64,000 nt of DNA from Paraescarpia echinospica (lineage: Eukaryota > Annelida > Polychaeta > Sabellida > Siboglinidae): assembly GCA_020002185.1 (NCBI GenBank), contig CM034532.1, forward strand, positions 27,697,805-27,761,804, given 5' to 3'. This document shows, in pieces, positions 47,513 through 61,756 of the stretch. The stretch's first letter is position 1. Each line of letters opens with the position of its first letter. Below the pieces are notes generated by a model. The model was not told where the DNA came from, did no database searches, and worked only from the letters and a program-made list of their open reading frames with translations. A program made the position numbers and the translations under genes.

Positions 47513-48865
47513 ACAGGCCTTTTTAATTTTGTGGCATACAATTACCAAGATTACCATTCTTAGAGGTGATCTCGTAAGTTCTCAAAACGTAGTGTGCCTA
47601 GTATTGCGCGTTATCCTTCAGATAACCCACATATTGCCAATCATATGATCGATATGATTTAACAGACGTGACATGGCTGCCAATACACTATCAATCACGC
47701 TACTTGCTTTTGAACAATTATCGAAATGTGGAAACGACCAAATCAACCACTATTCACCTATACGTAATACTATATAAGCCACTGTAACGCAAACTCTAGC
47801 CCACGGGCCGAATTTGGCCCGCGTACGGTTCCCAGCTTTACTGCATAGACTGACGTTGTCGGAGTAGTTGCGATCATTTGGAGATAACAAAGTTGCTTTG
47901 CATGATCATTTTAAGGACCGCAACATTATAAAGATTTGAAAGAAAAACATTTCATTATGATAGACAACCCCGTGCTTTTAAGACGATAAAGGTGCTGATT
48001 TTCAACATTGCTTGAGACAGTGCATAACTGGTTGGGTACTTGTCGGCAGCATGTTATTAACCATTTATTGGACGTTGTTGCCCTGAGGCAACGTACCAGT
48101 TTTATACTTTTTGCTTGGTTTATTGGCATTTTTGAAAAACACTATAATCAATGTAAAATCAGTGCTGCCATATCAAGTTAGTGTATATGAATATTTATTT
48201 CATTTATTTACTCTGCATATGGTGTGTTGGATTCAACATCATAGCATAGGTGGTGAAGAATTTTTTATTTGGAAAAGTTGAAATAATTAATCCAATAAAG
48301 GGTTTAAGAGATATGGGAATCTCAACAACAAATCACACCAAGAACACCTTCGATATAGATTGAGGATTGTTTGCGACTTGCGGTTTTTCTGTTCTCTCGA
48401 GGCAGTAGTTGTTATTTTATACGGCGTTTAAATAATGGATTTATTTGTTATTTAGATATGGTTCAGGGCTCAGCACAAAACACATTATTTACGAACAGCT
48501 TCGAAAAATATTTTATGTTTTACTTAATTGAACGCTTTGGCCAGCCGTGAGATAACTCGACAACAGCTATAGTTGACCCACGCCTGAAACAGTTTGCGGA
48601 ACCTTGCCTTTCTAAAGTCTCCAAAATATTGTTTGCGTTTGATTACGTATATGCATTTTGCCAATATTAAGTCTGTTAAACGTGAGCACTTTTAGCCAGA
48701 ACACAATTCTTAAGTAGCTACAGTTGTTTCCGTGCCTTGAAGCACATGTAGTTACAGGCGTTCCCTGCCCGTAATACACAGGTAGTTAGTCTTTTTCCTG
48801 CCTCAATACAAAAGTTGCTAATTCTTTCGCTGCCTCGGTACACAAGTAGTTAGGTTTTTTTCCTG

Positions 48866-49200
48866 CCGAAATCAGGGGCGTGTCCAGAGAGGCTATTCTG
48901 GGGGAGGACACAAAACCTCCAGCGGCGGCCGAACCAAATGTTGTCGAAATTGTGTCGCAGCCGCGCTGCCGTATCAGCTGGCCTAGCTGGTTTGACTGGG
49001 ACATCGGAAGACGGAAGATCGAGGGGGGGGGGTGTTGGTCAATTTTTTCCCTGCCACGTCGGATTAACTTCAACTTATTGTAACCTGAACTGGGGCACAT
49101 TTCAAAGCGTCTAGCTATGGGGAACGGTCACGTCGCCCATTCAAAAAAGTCTGGGGCACGCCAAATTTCAAAGGTTTATGGGGCACGTTTAAAACAGTTT
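48866..49200. repeat. Further fragment of the same MITE family
   Basis: atcaggggcgtgtccagag at the left, then gacatcggaagacgg...gaggggggggg, gcacatttcaaagcgtctag and ggcacgccaaatttcaaagg. These phrases are reverse-complement partners of 46793-47060. Confidence 0.6.
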
Positions 49201-50639
49201 GCGGAACCCTGACCTAAGCATATCATAGTCAAAGATCTACCCCATATTAAAAACAATGCAATCTATAAATGTTCTTCTCTATTTCTTGCAATATGTAATG
49301 TTATATGTGCTAAAATACACTGTATAGATCAACAAATGTACAACAATTAATACAATTTTTATGTTTATTGTCAACGCATATCTCACGGCCGTTTCGCATC
49401 ATTTGGAACAGATTATTATTTTACACATGCTTTGATTGCACAGTATGCAAATCAGTCTGCAGGGCGCCTCTATGGATGGAATCGGGAACCAAACTATGAC
49501 AGGCCTGCGCGTGCATGGATTTTGCGTCACAAAAAAAAAACGACTGAGCTTTGCAGGGGCGTTGGAAAAACAATACCACGTGCGTGGTTTAACAAAATAA
49601 CGGCACCTCACCAGTACATGCTTTGGTCTCACATTCTTCCTCCATATATTACGATAACCTCACCAATTTGAGGACATTACGCAGGTGCTCTGCGCAAATA
49701 AATACACAGTATTATAGATCGAGTTATTAAAAGGAAAAAAAACTGCAAACCAAATGTAGTTAAGTTGTTTCAACTTTTACCCTGAAAAACTTTATGTAGG
49801 CCTATAGGGAAGAGATCCTGTATTTTACTGAAATGCATTACTACAACACCAGTTTTAAATCCATGAATATATTTTTGTGAACTTTGTGTATGAATTCGAG
49901 TTTTCACAAGATTTGCGAGTAATTAAATTAAATTGCCAATTTGAACTGCTTAAATGTTCAAATAATGGCATTTAGACACTCGTCTCTCTCTCGATAAAAT
50001 TAATTATTGTGTAAACTTAATTTAGTGTCTCATTCATTTGTAAACTAATTATTTCTAAATGATTTTTAAACAGGTGATACAAATGTCGTGAAATGTATTA
50101 ATATTTTGTATATCTACAATGTACCTAAACTTGTTCTCCGTGTCTGAATTAGATCGACCTACATGTAATCTACAATTAGTTGCCAGAATCTGATGTTTGC
50201 AAGTCACGGGAGATCAGAGGTGGCAGGGATTTCAACCTCGATCCCATCTTCCATGCATCTATTTGGAAGCTAACCGGTTTTTATCCCAATTGTTATGCCA
50301 ACATCCCAGCTACCACATCATTTAGGAAAACCAACTTCCCTTTTCCTGCGTATATTTGAAGATGACCAAACTCACATACTTTCCAGGCCCAACATATCCC
50401 ATCTCTCGCCACCCTTCAATCACTATCAGGCCTCACTCAACTAGAGTCAGCCTTTTCCTGAATATTATCGGCAAGCAGACCTTTCTATGCTGGCACTGCT
50501 GGTGCATGGTCACTATCAGGGCGCATGTCGTATTATGGCAGTTATTTTATGCCCCCAATTAAGTTAAGCAATTAACATCGGAAGTAATCCAAGTCATTGT
50601 CACGTACTGTGTTCATTCATACTTATATATACTTAGGTT

Positions 50640-51480
50640 TACTTAGGTTGTTCCCGACCGTAGGCAGTGGCCTCGATCGGTGGTCAGAATGACTGTTTCT
50701 GTGAAAGCTCTACGGCTTCCTGGCAAAGCGGCTTTGTAGTCATAGAGGAATTCTTCCATTCTCCAGTGGTTATCTAGGCAGTTTTTAAATGAGATGCTAC
50801 TATTTACATTTATTACCTGGTAAATTGTTCCACAATTTTGTAACTCTGATTGAAAAACTCTCCTTTTTTGTATTTACATGTGAACGTTCTTGGAATAATT
50901 TCAAACTATAATCCCATTGTTCCTTCCTTTATTTCACAGTCTTTGCATAACATGACAATGTTAGAAGATACATTAATTTTGCCTTTTAACAGTTTATATA
51001 CTTTTATCATATCTCCGCGTGTTCGTCTACATGCTAATGTATGGAGTTTCAACCTCTTAAGTCTTTCCTGGTAAGGAATATCCTTCAATCCTTGTAGTTG
51101 CTTAGCTGCACGTCTCTGCACATTTTCTATTGCATCCTTATATTTTTGTTTATAAGGGGACCATATACTTACTGTGTAATCTAAATGACTCCATACTAAA
51201 GCTTTATGTAGTGGTATAAAACTATTTTCATTTAAAGTTGTAAACAACATTCTAATAATTGCCATGATACTGTTTGCTTTATTAATATTTTGGATGATAT
51301 ACTTGTCAAATTCTAGCTTTGAGTCAATAATAACCCCAATATCTTTTTCTTCTTCTATGAGATCTAACTCATGGACAATATTATTGATTTTTAAATTGTA
51401 AGTATACATATGTTCATATTTTTTCCTGTGTGCATCAATTTACATTTGTCTGGATGAAATGCCATTGCACGTTAGACCAT
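50640..51480 (-). pseudogene. LINE tail (reverse transcriptase C-terminal region)
   Basis: Minus frame 51409-50906 reads EKDIGVIIDSKLEFDKYI, ALVWSHLDYTVSIWSPY, ENVQRRAAKQLQGLKD and YQERLKRLKLHTL. These are the post-palm blocks of LINE reverse transcriptases. The catalytic palm is missing (5' truncation). About 370 bp separate it from the NRBP1 start codon. Confidence 0.88.
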
Positions 51481-51855
51481 AATGATAATGTAAGTTTATC
51501 TATCTGTTTTTGTAGTGACTGCATGTTAATCATCGTTACCATCTGCGTTTACTTGTTAAACCGGAAGCATGACACTCTATTCGCTTTTCGGTTATGCATA
51601 GTGCACTCCTACATCATATGCTGTTGTGCCATAATGATATGTGCTCTGCGCTGGTACAAAAAGTAAAAGTAAAACTGCGACAGGCTATTGATAAGCCGAT
51701 ACACGTGCGTTTGTTTTCCCCTGCGGCTGACAGCGCCACCTAGCGAAAGGCAGTTCGTTACCGGAAGTCGATTCCATCGAATGCGGCAAGTCGTTTGATA
51801 AACGACGGCATACGGTTTAGTCATGTTTTAGTGTTTTGGTCGTCGTAAATGAATC

Positions 51856-51990
51856 ATGACGGGTAGTAAGACGAACATGGATGCGGAGACAACTACGCCC
51901 CAAGTTAGGGATAGCGGGGATGAATCGGAGGACGAAAGTGAAGTCTTGGAAGAGAGTCCTTGTGGACGATGGCAGAAACGACGGGAAGAG
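51856..51990 (+). CDS. NRBP1: NRBP1 first coding exon
   Basis: From ATG 51856, 45 codons ending SEDESEVLEESPCGRWQKRREE at donor GAG|GTATGG, phase 0. This is the highly conserved segment just before the pseudokinase domain of nuclear receptor-binding protein, and the vertebrate gene splices at the same place. The first 20 or so residues are variable and acidic/Thr-rich. A second in-frame ATG is at 51877. NRBP1 is a cytoplasmic kinase-like adaptor without catalytic activity, involved in trafficking and ubiquitin ligase complexes. The rest of the gene lies beyond the right edge. Confidence 0.92.
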
Positions 51991-53564
51991 GTATGGCGTT
52001 GAGATGATCCCTGTCAATTCTGTCGCGCAGCTGTGTCCACATGAGTTCTCTGTTTTCAGATTGTATTCAGCACCTGGTCAGTTTGTCGCTGTGTCTTTGT
52101 CCTACCACCGGTATTGGTTAGACATTTTGTTTGACGTCAAACTTGTATATTCCCAATTTACTATTGACAAGTCGTGTCAGTCATTAAAATTTAAATGATT
52201 AATACATGCATTATTATTGAATATTGTCAAATCAATCTGAGAGTGAGACCAGTCTTACTCTTAGACATAGTTACGTGTCATGAACTCACACCACTCTGAC
52301 TCTGAGGTGGACCTGACTGTCTGCTACGGCCAGTACCAGTCAATGGTTTTTCATAAAATGCAGCCAATATATTTTCTTCTGATTATGTACATCCCTCCCA
52401 CTATGTGTGAATTTTCTCCACCACAGTGCACCACCCCAATCCAGCATTGCCACCAGGCAGAATGGGCAAATTTTAGTAACACACCACAACCTGTGTACAT
52501 AGTAATACAGCATTGATGTAGTTGTTTAAAAAAAATTGGACATCGTCTTATTAAACCCTTCTAATTTGTAATCTTTATATAACATAAACTGCTCAGGCCA
52601 AATTTGTGAAAGGTGGAACAGGTTGTTAAATAGAGGCATTAGCTCATGGATGAATTCTGAAAGTGAGAATTCTTTGATTGATATAATTATTTATGTAACT
52701 GTTCATAAATTTGAATTGTTATAAAATTATAAATGTTATCAATATATTCTTTAATTGTGAAAGAAATAAAAGCTTCATTTATACCTAAAATAACTAATGA
52801 TTGCATGACATTATAATTTGTAGGTATGTATGTAACTTTTAAACTAAAAAATGTAAATAAATATGAGTGAAGCTGAAAGGACAGTGATGTATGATAGAAC
52901 TCCTGAGAGACACACAAGTTACAGTTAAAATGAACATTTTACATGAATTTGAGTCTGTTTTTAAAGGCACATATGTCAATTTTTTTTATAAATTCATAAG
53001 AAAATGTCCTATACATGTACGGATAATTATATCCAAATAAACTATGATTTGTTTATTAAAGTAATTAATAATTTTATGTACTTACCAAATAAATGATATC
53101 ACAATAAATATGTTTTAGCACCAATTTTATATAAAATATGAGAACTATTACAGTGTTTCCCCTGGGTAAAATGATGGGTGAGACGGTAGAGGTGGGCTAT
53201 GCGAACGCCATAGACGTGAAGCAATGCTAGTTGGATTCAGGGGGCATGCTCCCCTGGAGATTTTTTTTAAACTAGCTTAAAAATAGTGCATTCTGAGGTA
53301 TGTTTTAACCTTTACTATTGAATATAGAGGGGAAGATATAAAACAACAAGACACTACTTGTAAATGTAGTAATTATGATTGATAAAAGTCAGTAATCATG
53401 ATTGTTTCATCATGTTGAGGTGTGGATTCCACTTTACCACTGGTATTCAGTCGAGGTGTGGTTTCCACTTGACCACTGGTACTTGGTTGTGGTGATGTTT
53501 TTCTTGCCCTAACCCTAGGCCTTGTTACCACGTTGACAGAGTCAGTAAAAAGTAAAAGGTAAGT

Positions 53565-53690
53565 TCTTATATAACGCAGCATCCAGTCCTAAGGACTGCT
53601 CAAAGCGCTTTACACTTTACTCCCTGGCAGACCTGATCAGTCGAACACCATCTCGACTTCTCTGGGAAGCATCCAGTAGTATCATCTGAA
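53565..53690 (-). repeat. tRNA-derived SINE, type A, copy 3 (tail only)
   Basis: ttatataacgcagcatccagtcctaaggactgctcaaagcgctttacactttactccctggcagacctgatc is the reverse complement of the tail of 24341-24590. The head and core are absent. Confidence 0.8.
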
Positions 53691-54164
53691 GACTCTTTCA
53701 TCATCACCTTTAAATGATTGTAATGTAATAATATTATGGTAAATTGATGGTTTATGTTCCAAAGATTATATTTTATTTGTTGCTAGCATGCCATGCAATT
53801 AATTAAACAGTCATTTCTGGAATGCCCCAAAAGTATGTTTCTATTAATCACAAGAACATTTCTAAAATTGTGTCATTTAAAAAAAAAGTATAAGTTGTTT
53901 AGTTATCCAATTTCTGTGTAAACATATCATTGTCTAGCCCAAGTTATTGATAACCCATTAGTATACACAGTTTTGGGCAGTAGGCGTCTTTTATGAGCTT
54001 CAGTGGTTTATATTCATAAGTACTTCACTCAAATCAAGTTTGTTTGCACAACTTTGTCGGAATATGTATTATATATTTAGCACAAAGATATTTCATGGAT
54101 CACATTCCTTATTAAAAAAAATGACATAGAACATTAGTTGAATAGGCTTGTGGGCATTTGTGTC

Positions 54165-54285
54165 GAATCCGGACCCACCTCGATTTCGCCGTTATAGCTT
54201 GAGTTTTGCCTAACTTTGATACCTCAGTGAGATACTTCCATCATTCAGCATTATCGTAGGCATATTTACGTTTAAGAATATTGCA
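54165..54285. repeat. Dispersed repeat fragment, partner of 21979-22120
   Basis: Shares phrases cctcgatttcgccgttatagct and tttgatacctcagtgaga...catatttacgtt with the TDH-B intron copy. Family unknown. Confidence 0.5.
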
Positions 54286-57200
54286 TCTTACGTCCATTTG
54301 AGGCGTAAATAGCACCCAAGTTTGTATCAACATACACTGCTACTCCAGTATATCGCATGCAGTGGCGCAGAATAGTGCAAACTGGGTCGCTATTTGGGCT
54401 ACAAAAGGGTCCAGATTCGATACAAGTGCCGACAAGTGATGTAGTGCCATCAGCCTGCATATTTTTACTCCTGCCACCGTCATAACTCAGAAATTCAAAT
54501 CAGCTACACCAGCATTCTGGGTTAACTTAATGTGGGCACATACTGTAATAATAAAATTTAGTGCAAAAGACATCTTAGTTCAGCTACCGTTTTCTGTGTT
54601 TTTTTCTCCGAGTTCCGCATGTCTTCCAAATGCAGTTACCGTTTGGGTGCCATGTTACATGAATGTCTAGATTTCTAATATGTCGAAACTCCGCAAGGTG
54701 TCACCATTGGAGATACCAGGAATCCCGCAGGAATATTCCGTGATTGGCCAACTGACAAGTGATGTCATTCACGTTGTCCAATGGAGTTAATTCCAAGAGG
54801 TAAATCCTAGATGAGTAAATGATGGTACTATAAATCTGCGATTTTGCAGGAATAGAAGTGACTTTGTGGTGTCATTTCGTGCCGCTCGCCAACGCTGAAT
54901 ATATCGTGAAAGAATGAAAAAATGGGGGGGGCACATAGCTTGTCATATACCAGGAGAAACATTGCTATTATATACTTCTGAAAAAAAGTATTTAGATTTG
55001 AATCATTTTGGGAAATGGGCATATTATTTGCATTTAAATACTTCCATAGCTCTGTATTCGACCCAGTGTCCACTATCGATTTCAGATTGCTTGATTGACA
55101 ATGGAGATTTATAAATTGTAGGCTTTTTGTAGCACATGCCATATTTGGCTCATAACACAGTATAGCGGCGAGTTAAATACATTCTTTACCCGAAGCATTT
55201 TGTGTCGATGTATGTTACATAAATCTACAGGCTCAAAGCCAAGCATAATATATTATGTTATTTGTCCTAGACTGTTTATTCAAAGAAACAAACCATACTC
55301 ACAAGTCACACCCCTCAATTAGCATATATATATATATAATGTATGGGATGTTGAAACATATTATTACAAATTTTCTCTACCCCCAAATAACATGTTCAAG
55401 TCGGGTTTAAAGTCAATGGAAAAACAGTGCTTTCACTGAGAAGTAACCAATGTTTGTTTGTTTCACTGTTGTACTAAATTTATTCAATGACAGCCGTTGT
55501 ACTGTTTTCCCTCATGTGCCCGTTGACAGCTGATGATTTACACTGTAACTTTGGCAGACGACTGAGAAGGAGTTTGCTTGTTTACCTGAGACTGGTCTGA
55601 TAGTGGTATTGGCGTCCTGTTATAATTTTTTTTGTGAGAACTTGAGTCAGTAGTGACATATCCTGTTGTGAAACACTATTTGTATTTCCTGAGGAAGTCA
55701 GCGACCTTTACTCAAGCGTAAATAACCGTACCATTGCATAGTCTTACTATCAAATTAATTACATGTGGAGATTATCATTTCTTACAGATTTGGTTGATAT
55801 TTATAAATACTAAAAACTATTGAACTTTGAGATGGTGATAATGAAATGGTATTACTGAACAAACTGCCTTAATTTTATTATGAATAATTCCTTGAAATAA
55901 TGGGCATAACTGCTCAGCGTCTAATTGTCTAATTTGCAATAATAGATAAGCAAACTTAATAAAGGGTTAGGGGATACGTTTAAGTGTATAAAAATATAAA
56001 AACTTTTGTGTTTGATCTCAAATGGCACAGAGCAAATATTTGTAACACGAGTCAGGCAAAATTTTACATTTTTGTCCTTTGGGCCGAAGGTCCAACGGAC
56101 TTATGCCATCACTCTGCATCTGCTATCCTCTGTCCGCCGCTAGCTGCTATATCTCAGAAACCATTCAGTACTTTTTCTCTAATTTTGCACTTATCATAGG
56201 GTACTGTCACTATGCATAAAAAACTGTAGTTGATTGAATCATTCTAAAGGCCCACAGCCCCCAAAACTGGTAAAATTTCACATCTTGCCCATTTTTTCAA
56301 AAACTCTTCAGTAACTTTTTCTCTGATTTTACATAGACGTTTCAGGTAGTGCCAATATCACAAGAAAACTGTATTTGATTGAATCATTCTAAGGGCACCT
56401 CAGGGCCCCCCCAAAATGCTACATTTTCGTACTATTTCTCTGTTGCTGTAAGCCTCCCGCACTGATCTCTATTTATATTGGACTTTGCCCTATCTCTTAT
56501 CACTAGGGTGGCTGACTGGAGAGATTATGCTAAAACCCTGTGTATTGGACTAGCCTAGGCTCACTGCCTGACATTGTCCCAGTGTCAAACAGAATGCCTC
56601 CATGTGGGCTATAACTATAATGTGTAATGGGAATCCCTACTGCACTGGAGAGAAACATGGAGACTTTAAAACATGAGAAACTTTAAAACAACAATAGACA
56701 TAATTATCAATGAAATATAAAGATATGATCTAGGATTAAAATAAAATAACTTAGGTATACCCCGAAAAGATTAAAGCATTTTTAACCAAAATTATAAGGA
56801 ATATTATTAAGATGTTTTACTATACATATTGCAGCTATTATTTCACTCCAATTCAATCAGTATTATGTCATTAATTGCTATTTGTTACTATTTTAAAGTC
56901 AAAATGCATGCTATGTATATGAACCTTGTGAACAAATAAAGGTTTCTCATGTTCATTTCTTTACCCGAAGAGGTGGTAGGGGCAAAATGAGAACAGAAAA
57001 TGTGTGCACATTTTCTTAAACAACCTTTAACTGTGCTACATGTGAGATTGCAGCTCACCAACTCTCCTGCAAGGTTTCTACAACCACTGGAAATCGGCCT
57101 AAATAGTAGAGTATCGGGATAAAACACATTAACCAATATATACAATCTTCACGAAACGGTCTACTCGAAAATTTTACTTCCAAGTGTATCTTCACTGGCG

Positions 57201-60200
57201 TGCATATAGTCTCCACTAAACATGTGAACATTTCACTTGCAATCCGTATTCTTATAAATACTGTAATTTTATTTTGTAAGGCAGCCCAGCCCCCTTGTTG
57301 CACTCCTTGATATCAGTTGCTGACCGGGTCACTTTGTGAGACACTCAACACGGGACGAATGTAAAGCATGCCTCCACCATGATACACCACTGAAACAGGA
57401 TTTAGGAGTTCACTGAATGGCTCGGAAATAGAAAATAGGGATCAACCACAGCACAAGAAAATTGCATTTGATGTAATTGCCTTATATGTGGGAATACTGA
57501 TGAGGGTGTTTATGTAGTCACTAGGCTGAGTGGGCAATGCTTTGTTTTACAGTTCATTCAGTGTTTGCTGTGAAAGCATGTGTTATGTGCTTGTCTGAAG
57601 TCAGGTCAATCTACAGAACATGGGTTGACACTGTAGGTGTTAGGGGTTGATCTCAAGTAAGTGCATGACCTTCTCACTGGTCACATTAGGCTTAGTGACA
57701 GGTTGTGTGATGCTAATGACATCCAAACTGAAACAGAAGCTTATCAAAATGTGTCATTTTCAGTGTGTTCATTTGAAACATTGATCGATTATCGCCAGTT
57801 TTAATCCTCACTTTATTAAGATGTTTCATTTTGATTCAAATGCGCATCAATGAAAAATCCTCTACTTTTAAACTAAAACTAATAAAAAAAATTACATATT
57901 ATACTTGTTTTTAAATGAAAAATAAAATTTTCTTTATAATAATGTTATTTACAATAAACTGATAATGATTGCCGTCACAGTTAAGCAATAGTGCCATATT
58001 AGTATTCGCAAACATTTGAACTGCCTTATTCAGTCTCCACTTTACTGAGTACTCGGTCTGTCAGATGATTTCTGCATGGTCAGTGTGCTACAGAATGTAG
58101 CAGTGAGACATGAAGGAGGTCAGGGTCACGGTTTATTGATTCTTCATCTCATCCTGCAACAGTCTAATTATAGCAGTCTGTGTCCACTCTGTCAGGGGAA
58201 TGTGTTTACCATGGGAGTGTGGCATAATAGAGCACTTCATTATCACTTGTGCTCAGTATCTAGGTCACACCTCTCAATATACTATCATTCAATTCATCAC
58301 CAAATCATGTCTATTATTTTAAAATATGCTATAAATGAAAAATCCAATTGACCAATGAAAATGGTTGTACATGTTTTTTTCTATCACATCACTCCACAAG
58401 TGATATGATGGAAAGAAATGTATAACAATTTGCATTGGTCAATTTGATTTTTTATTTATAACATCTTTAAAAAAACTTAAACTGATGTCATACCCCGTCA
58501 ATGCAGGGATCGTGATTTTTAAGACCCTGTCACTACCACTAGCACTTAATAGAAGATCGAGAAAGTTCTTTGTATCGATTCTTTTTTGTCTGTGATTCAT
58601 TGATATGTTTGATCATAGTCAGTTATTATCCACAGATCTGTGGTACTGGGTGCAGTCGGGTGGTACGTGGAGAATAATAGTTGTCAGGAAGTGGGAGTTA
58701 GTTGTTTGTTTACACACAGTGATTACTGGTTGTCAACATTTTTTAGTTGTTTACCAATAACCCAAGGCCAGTGACAGATTGTTGTTGATGTGTGTTCTGC
58801 GTACACATATTCAGTTGCTATCCTCTGAAGGAGTGGCTTTATTTCACGATGGTAACCAAATATCATGGTTATGAAATGATTTTCAGTTAGCCTTCACAAT
58901 TGGAAAGTACTGGTAATAAGTGAACCAATAGATAGTAATGGTAGAAAGTCCAATAGTTTATAATGTCTTATCCCAAAGACACTCCCAACTTCAGTCAACT
59001 TTTTTACAAAATGCAAGCCTGCCTGCCAGTGCCAGCCTGTGTTTTAAGTTGAAACTTCTGTTCACAGGGCGACCGGCAAACTGCTTCACTGTCTGCTTTA
59101 TAATATAAGATATGGAGCTATAAATTTCCGAGTGGCTTGTTAGTTTCTGTTCACTACACACAGCACAGCCCTATCACAGCTCCTGGAGGTCTTTATGGCC
59201 CGACACGTTGACCTATTGAGGTGTCTGCTGGGGTCACTGGGTGCTGTCTAGAGGCCACCATGTCCAGACATTGGATCATGATATCTTTGATCTGCCCCAG
59301 ACCACAAATGCCATTCATCAAGCTACTTTTGTTACAACCTGAATCTAGGGGAAGTTAGGATCGTATATCTACCCGTGTGATTTTCCTATGGAAATCTTTT
59401 AATTTTGTAAACATGTGCGATTATACAATTAGCATTGCGAACATGTGGAATTCCGGTAATTATTTATCCTGTTGTAATTGCAGATTGGAATTTGTTGGTG
59501 TGAAAGGTGTTAAATTTGTGTTAAAATGAATGAATGAGCATAAACTGTCATTTTATTGTTGCAGTGAGTCCACCCATAATCCACATTACAATGCCTGGCT
59601 TAGCTTTATCTAGAGACGTATCTACCCATCATTTGGACGAGTGGAAATTGGAGGAACAAAAACTAATGTATTAACGACTCTTACTGTTATTTTTATGTCC
59701 ATTATGCTGTAAAAATGTGTGTCAGTGGCTCAGTGCATGTATTATTGTATACATATATTTATGTATATATATATATATGCATGTTTGATTAGATTATATA
59801 ACTGACACGTGTATCTACCAGGACATTTTTGGACTGGTAAAAATGTGGTCATGCTTAAAGGTCTGTCACCTAGTCAGTCGCCTTATCTCTGAGTCACACT
59901 GTGTCTCTGTCGGTTGTTACCGTAGTAGAAATTGTTCTACTTCAAAAAAAGGCTTTGACACTGGATGATGTGATTCATAAACCAAGGTGTTATCTTCTTT
60001 TGGTTGGAAAACTGTTTTCTACAGGCACTGTTTGTGTTGTATCAGTAGTGAAGGAGCCATGAAAGAGCAACGGATCGATTGTGCAACAAGACAGTTAAGG
60101 TTTCACAAAGTGCTCCATAATTTTTAAGTTGTGCAAATCATCTTATTGGGGGTAAATTTTCACCACACGTTGGAATCTCACCAGTCACCAACCAAAATAT

Positions 60201-61362
60201 TTACCATTTATAACTGTACTTTTGAAGAAAGAAAGAACAATATCCTTACTATGTAATATTTTTCGCTGATCCATGTATATGATTTTTATTTAATTTCTGA
60301 ATTATATAATCGATCAGAATGACAGACATTGTATGCATCCTAGGAATTTGTGTGTAAATTAATTGCAGTCTGTTCCCTTTCAAGGTGTTTATTTAGCACC
60401 TGAAGCCAGGCACCTAGTCTCTGGGTTAGACAAACAATGCAGTGCTTGTCTACACCTTTTGTTTACCTCCTCTTTTTATCTCACATACCTGTGCACCAGC
60501 TGGATTCTGTCTTTTAATTGGGTGTTGGAAATCTCTACTTGTTTTATTTACAAGAGAAAAAATATGATACCCATTACCCAATGATTTGGTGATGCCGTTG
60601 TTAAGGATTTCTTTGTTTCCGACTGGGGAAAGTGGGGTATTATTTCTTGTTGACACTGTCGGTGAATAAAATGTTCATTATATGATCATTAAGGCATGGA
60701 TGTTGTTGAGAGGACACATTTCCTCAGGTGTTATCCGGTGTAACAAGAGCTACTCCTGTTGTGATGGTAGTACATGTACTGTCAACTGCTCCATATAAAC
60801 ACCCTCTCAAAACAGTCCCCTACAGCTTTGGCACTTACATAAATGATGTCTTACTGTAAGGTTGTTTTGTTGTAAAAAGTCCTGTAGTTTGTATAACTGT
60901 ACACCTACAATTTACATGAAATCTTAACCTTGTTAAACAAACAGACTGAACTGATCAACATTTCTGTACGGATACTCAGCATTTACTTCAGCTGGTACCT
61001 AACGACAGCTGGTTCTCTTACTAATACAAGGTTAGAAGACAGGGCAACATACTTCTCTCATGTTCTGTCTCGGATGGAAAGAAGAGGGCACAGGCCACCA
61101 GGATGTGTCTGTCCCCCCACAGCCAATTAAAATAAGGATCTGGCTGTGAGTTGGGCCTTAGTTGGCTTTGTGGGTTGCCTTCTTTGGCAATGCATCTGCA
61201 TGGGTTAGATGTGTCTTTGGGTGACAGAATAACCACAACATAAATAAATACCTGCTTATTGTCAGAAGCTTTTCCCAATACAGTCAACCTCAACTTATGC
61301 CTACCACTGTAAAACCTGACAGTCATGGTAATTATAGGACAATCATAAATTATTTCCTTGAC

Positions 61363-61449
61363 AGGAAAGCAGTCCTGCTACGGTCACCTCGCCATTCTGG
61401 ACACTTTGTTCCAGTTCTGGGGTGACTTAATAGTGAGGTTCCACTGTAT
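61363..61449. repeat. MITE with CAGYRGAACCTC ends, copy 3 (right part)
   Basis: ctacggtcacctcgcc...ggggtgacttaatagtgaggttccactgta. The right end ggttccactgta is well preserved. Confidence 0.65.
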
Positions 61450-61566
61450 GTATATATATATATATGTGTGTGTGTGTATATATACACACAGTAATATATC
61501 CTCAATAACCTGAACTCAGTTACTAATACTATATTTAAATAAATATATATAGTAAAGATAGAAGGA

Positions 61567-61740
61567 AAAATCCAGAGGATGCCAGAGAATAAAAATAATA
61601 GTTAGTCTGTCAACATGGTGTGGAAGGAGCACAACAGAACTGCTACGAACTACAAACGATCGTGCGGTTTGGGGGGCCATGTTCGCCAGTGCCTGACAGA
61701 CATGGCACATACAAGAAGAAGAAGATATAGTAATTGCTAC
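61567..61740 (+). pseudogene. LINE 3' scrap
   Basis: Plus frame reads STWCGRSTTELLRTTNDRAV, then WGAMFASA, a stop, then QTWH. The pattern ending in R...D R . . W . . . V/F . . . . Q T/S is the extreme C-terminus of RTE/jockey-like LINE proteins. Confidence 0.6.
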
Positions 61741-61756
61741 ATTCCCCAGTCCAGAG

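Larger units (their letters stand above)
46097..51855. promoter_or_regulatory. Shared upstream region of PPM1G (-) and NRBP1 (+)
   Basis: 5.8 kb between the two start codons, transcribed away on both sides, so both promoters should lie here. 5' untranslated exons may also be present. No TATA box or CpG island boundary can be claimed by eye. The centre is filled by MITE fragments and a LINE tail, so the core promoters are probably near 46.1 kb and 51.7 kb. Confidence 0.5.

Noticed and set aside
52280..52516. Plus frame after NRBP1 exon 1 as a second NRBP1 exon
   Set aside because: No match to the expected start of the kinase-like domain and no consistent splice sites around it.
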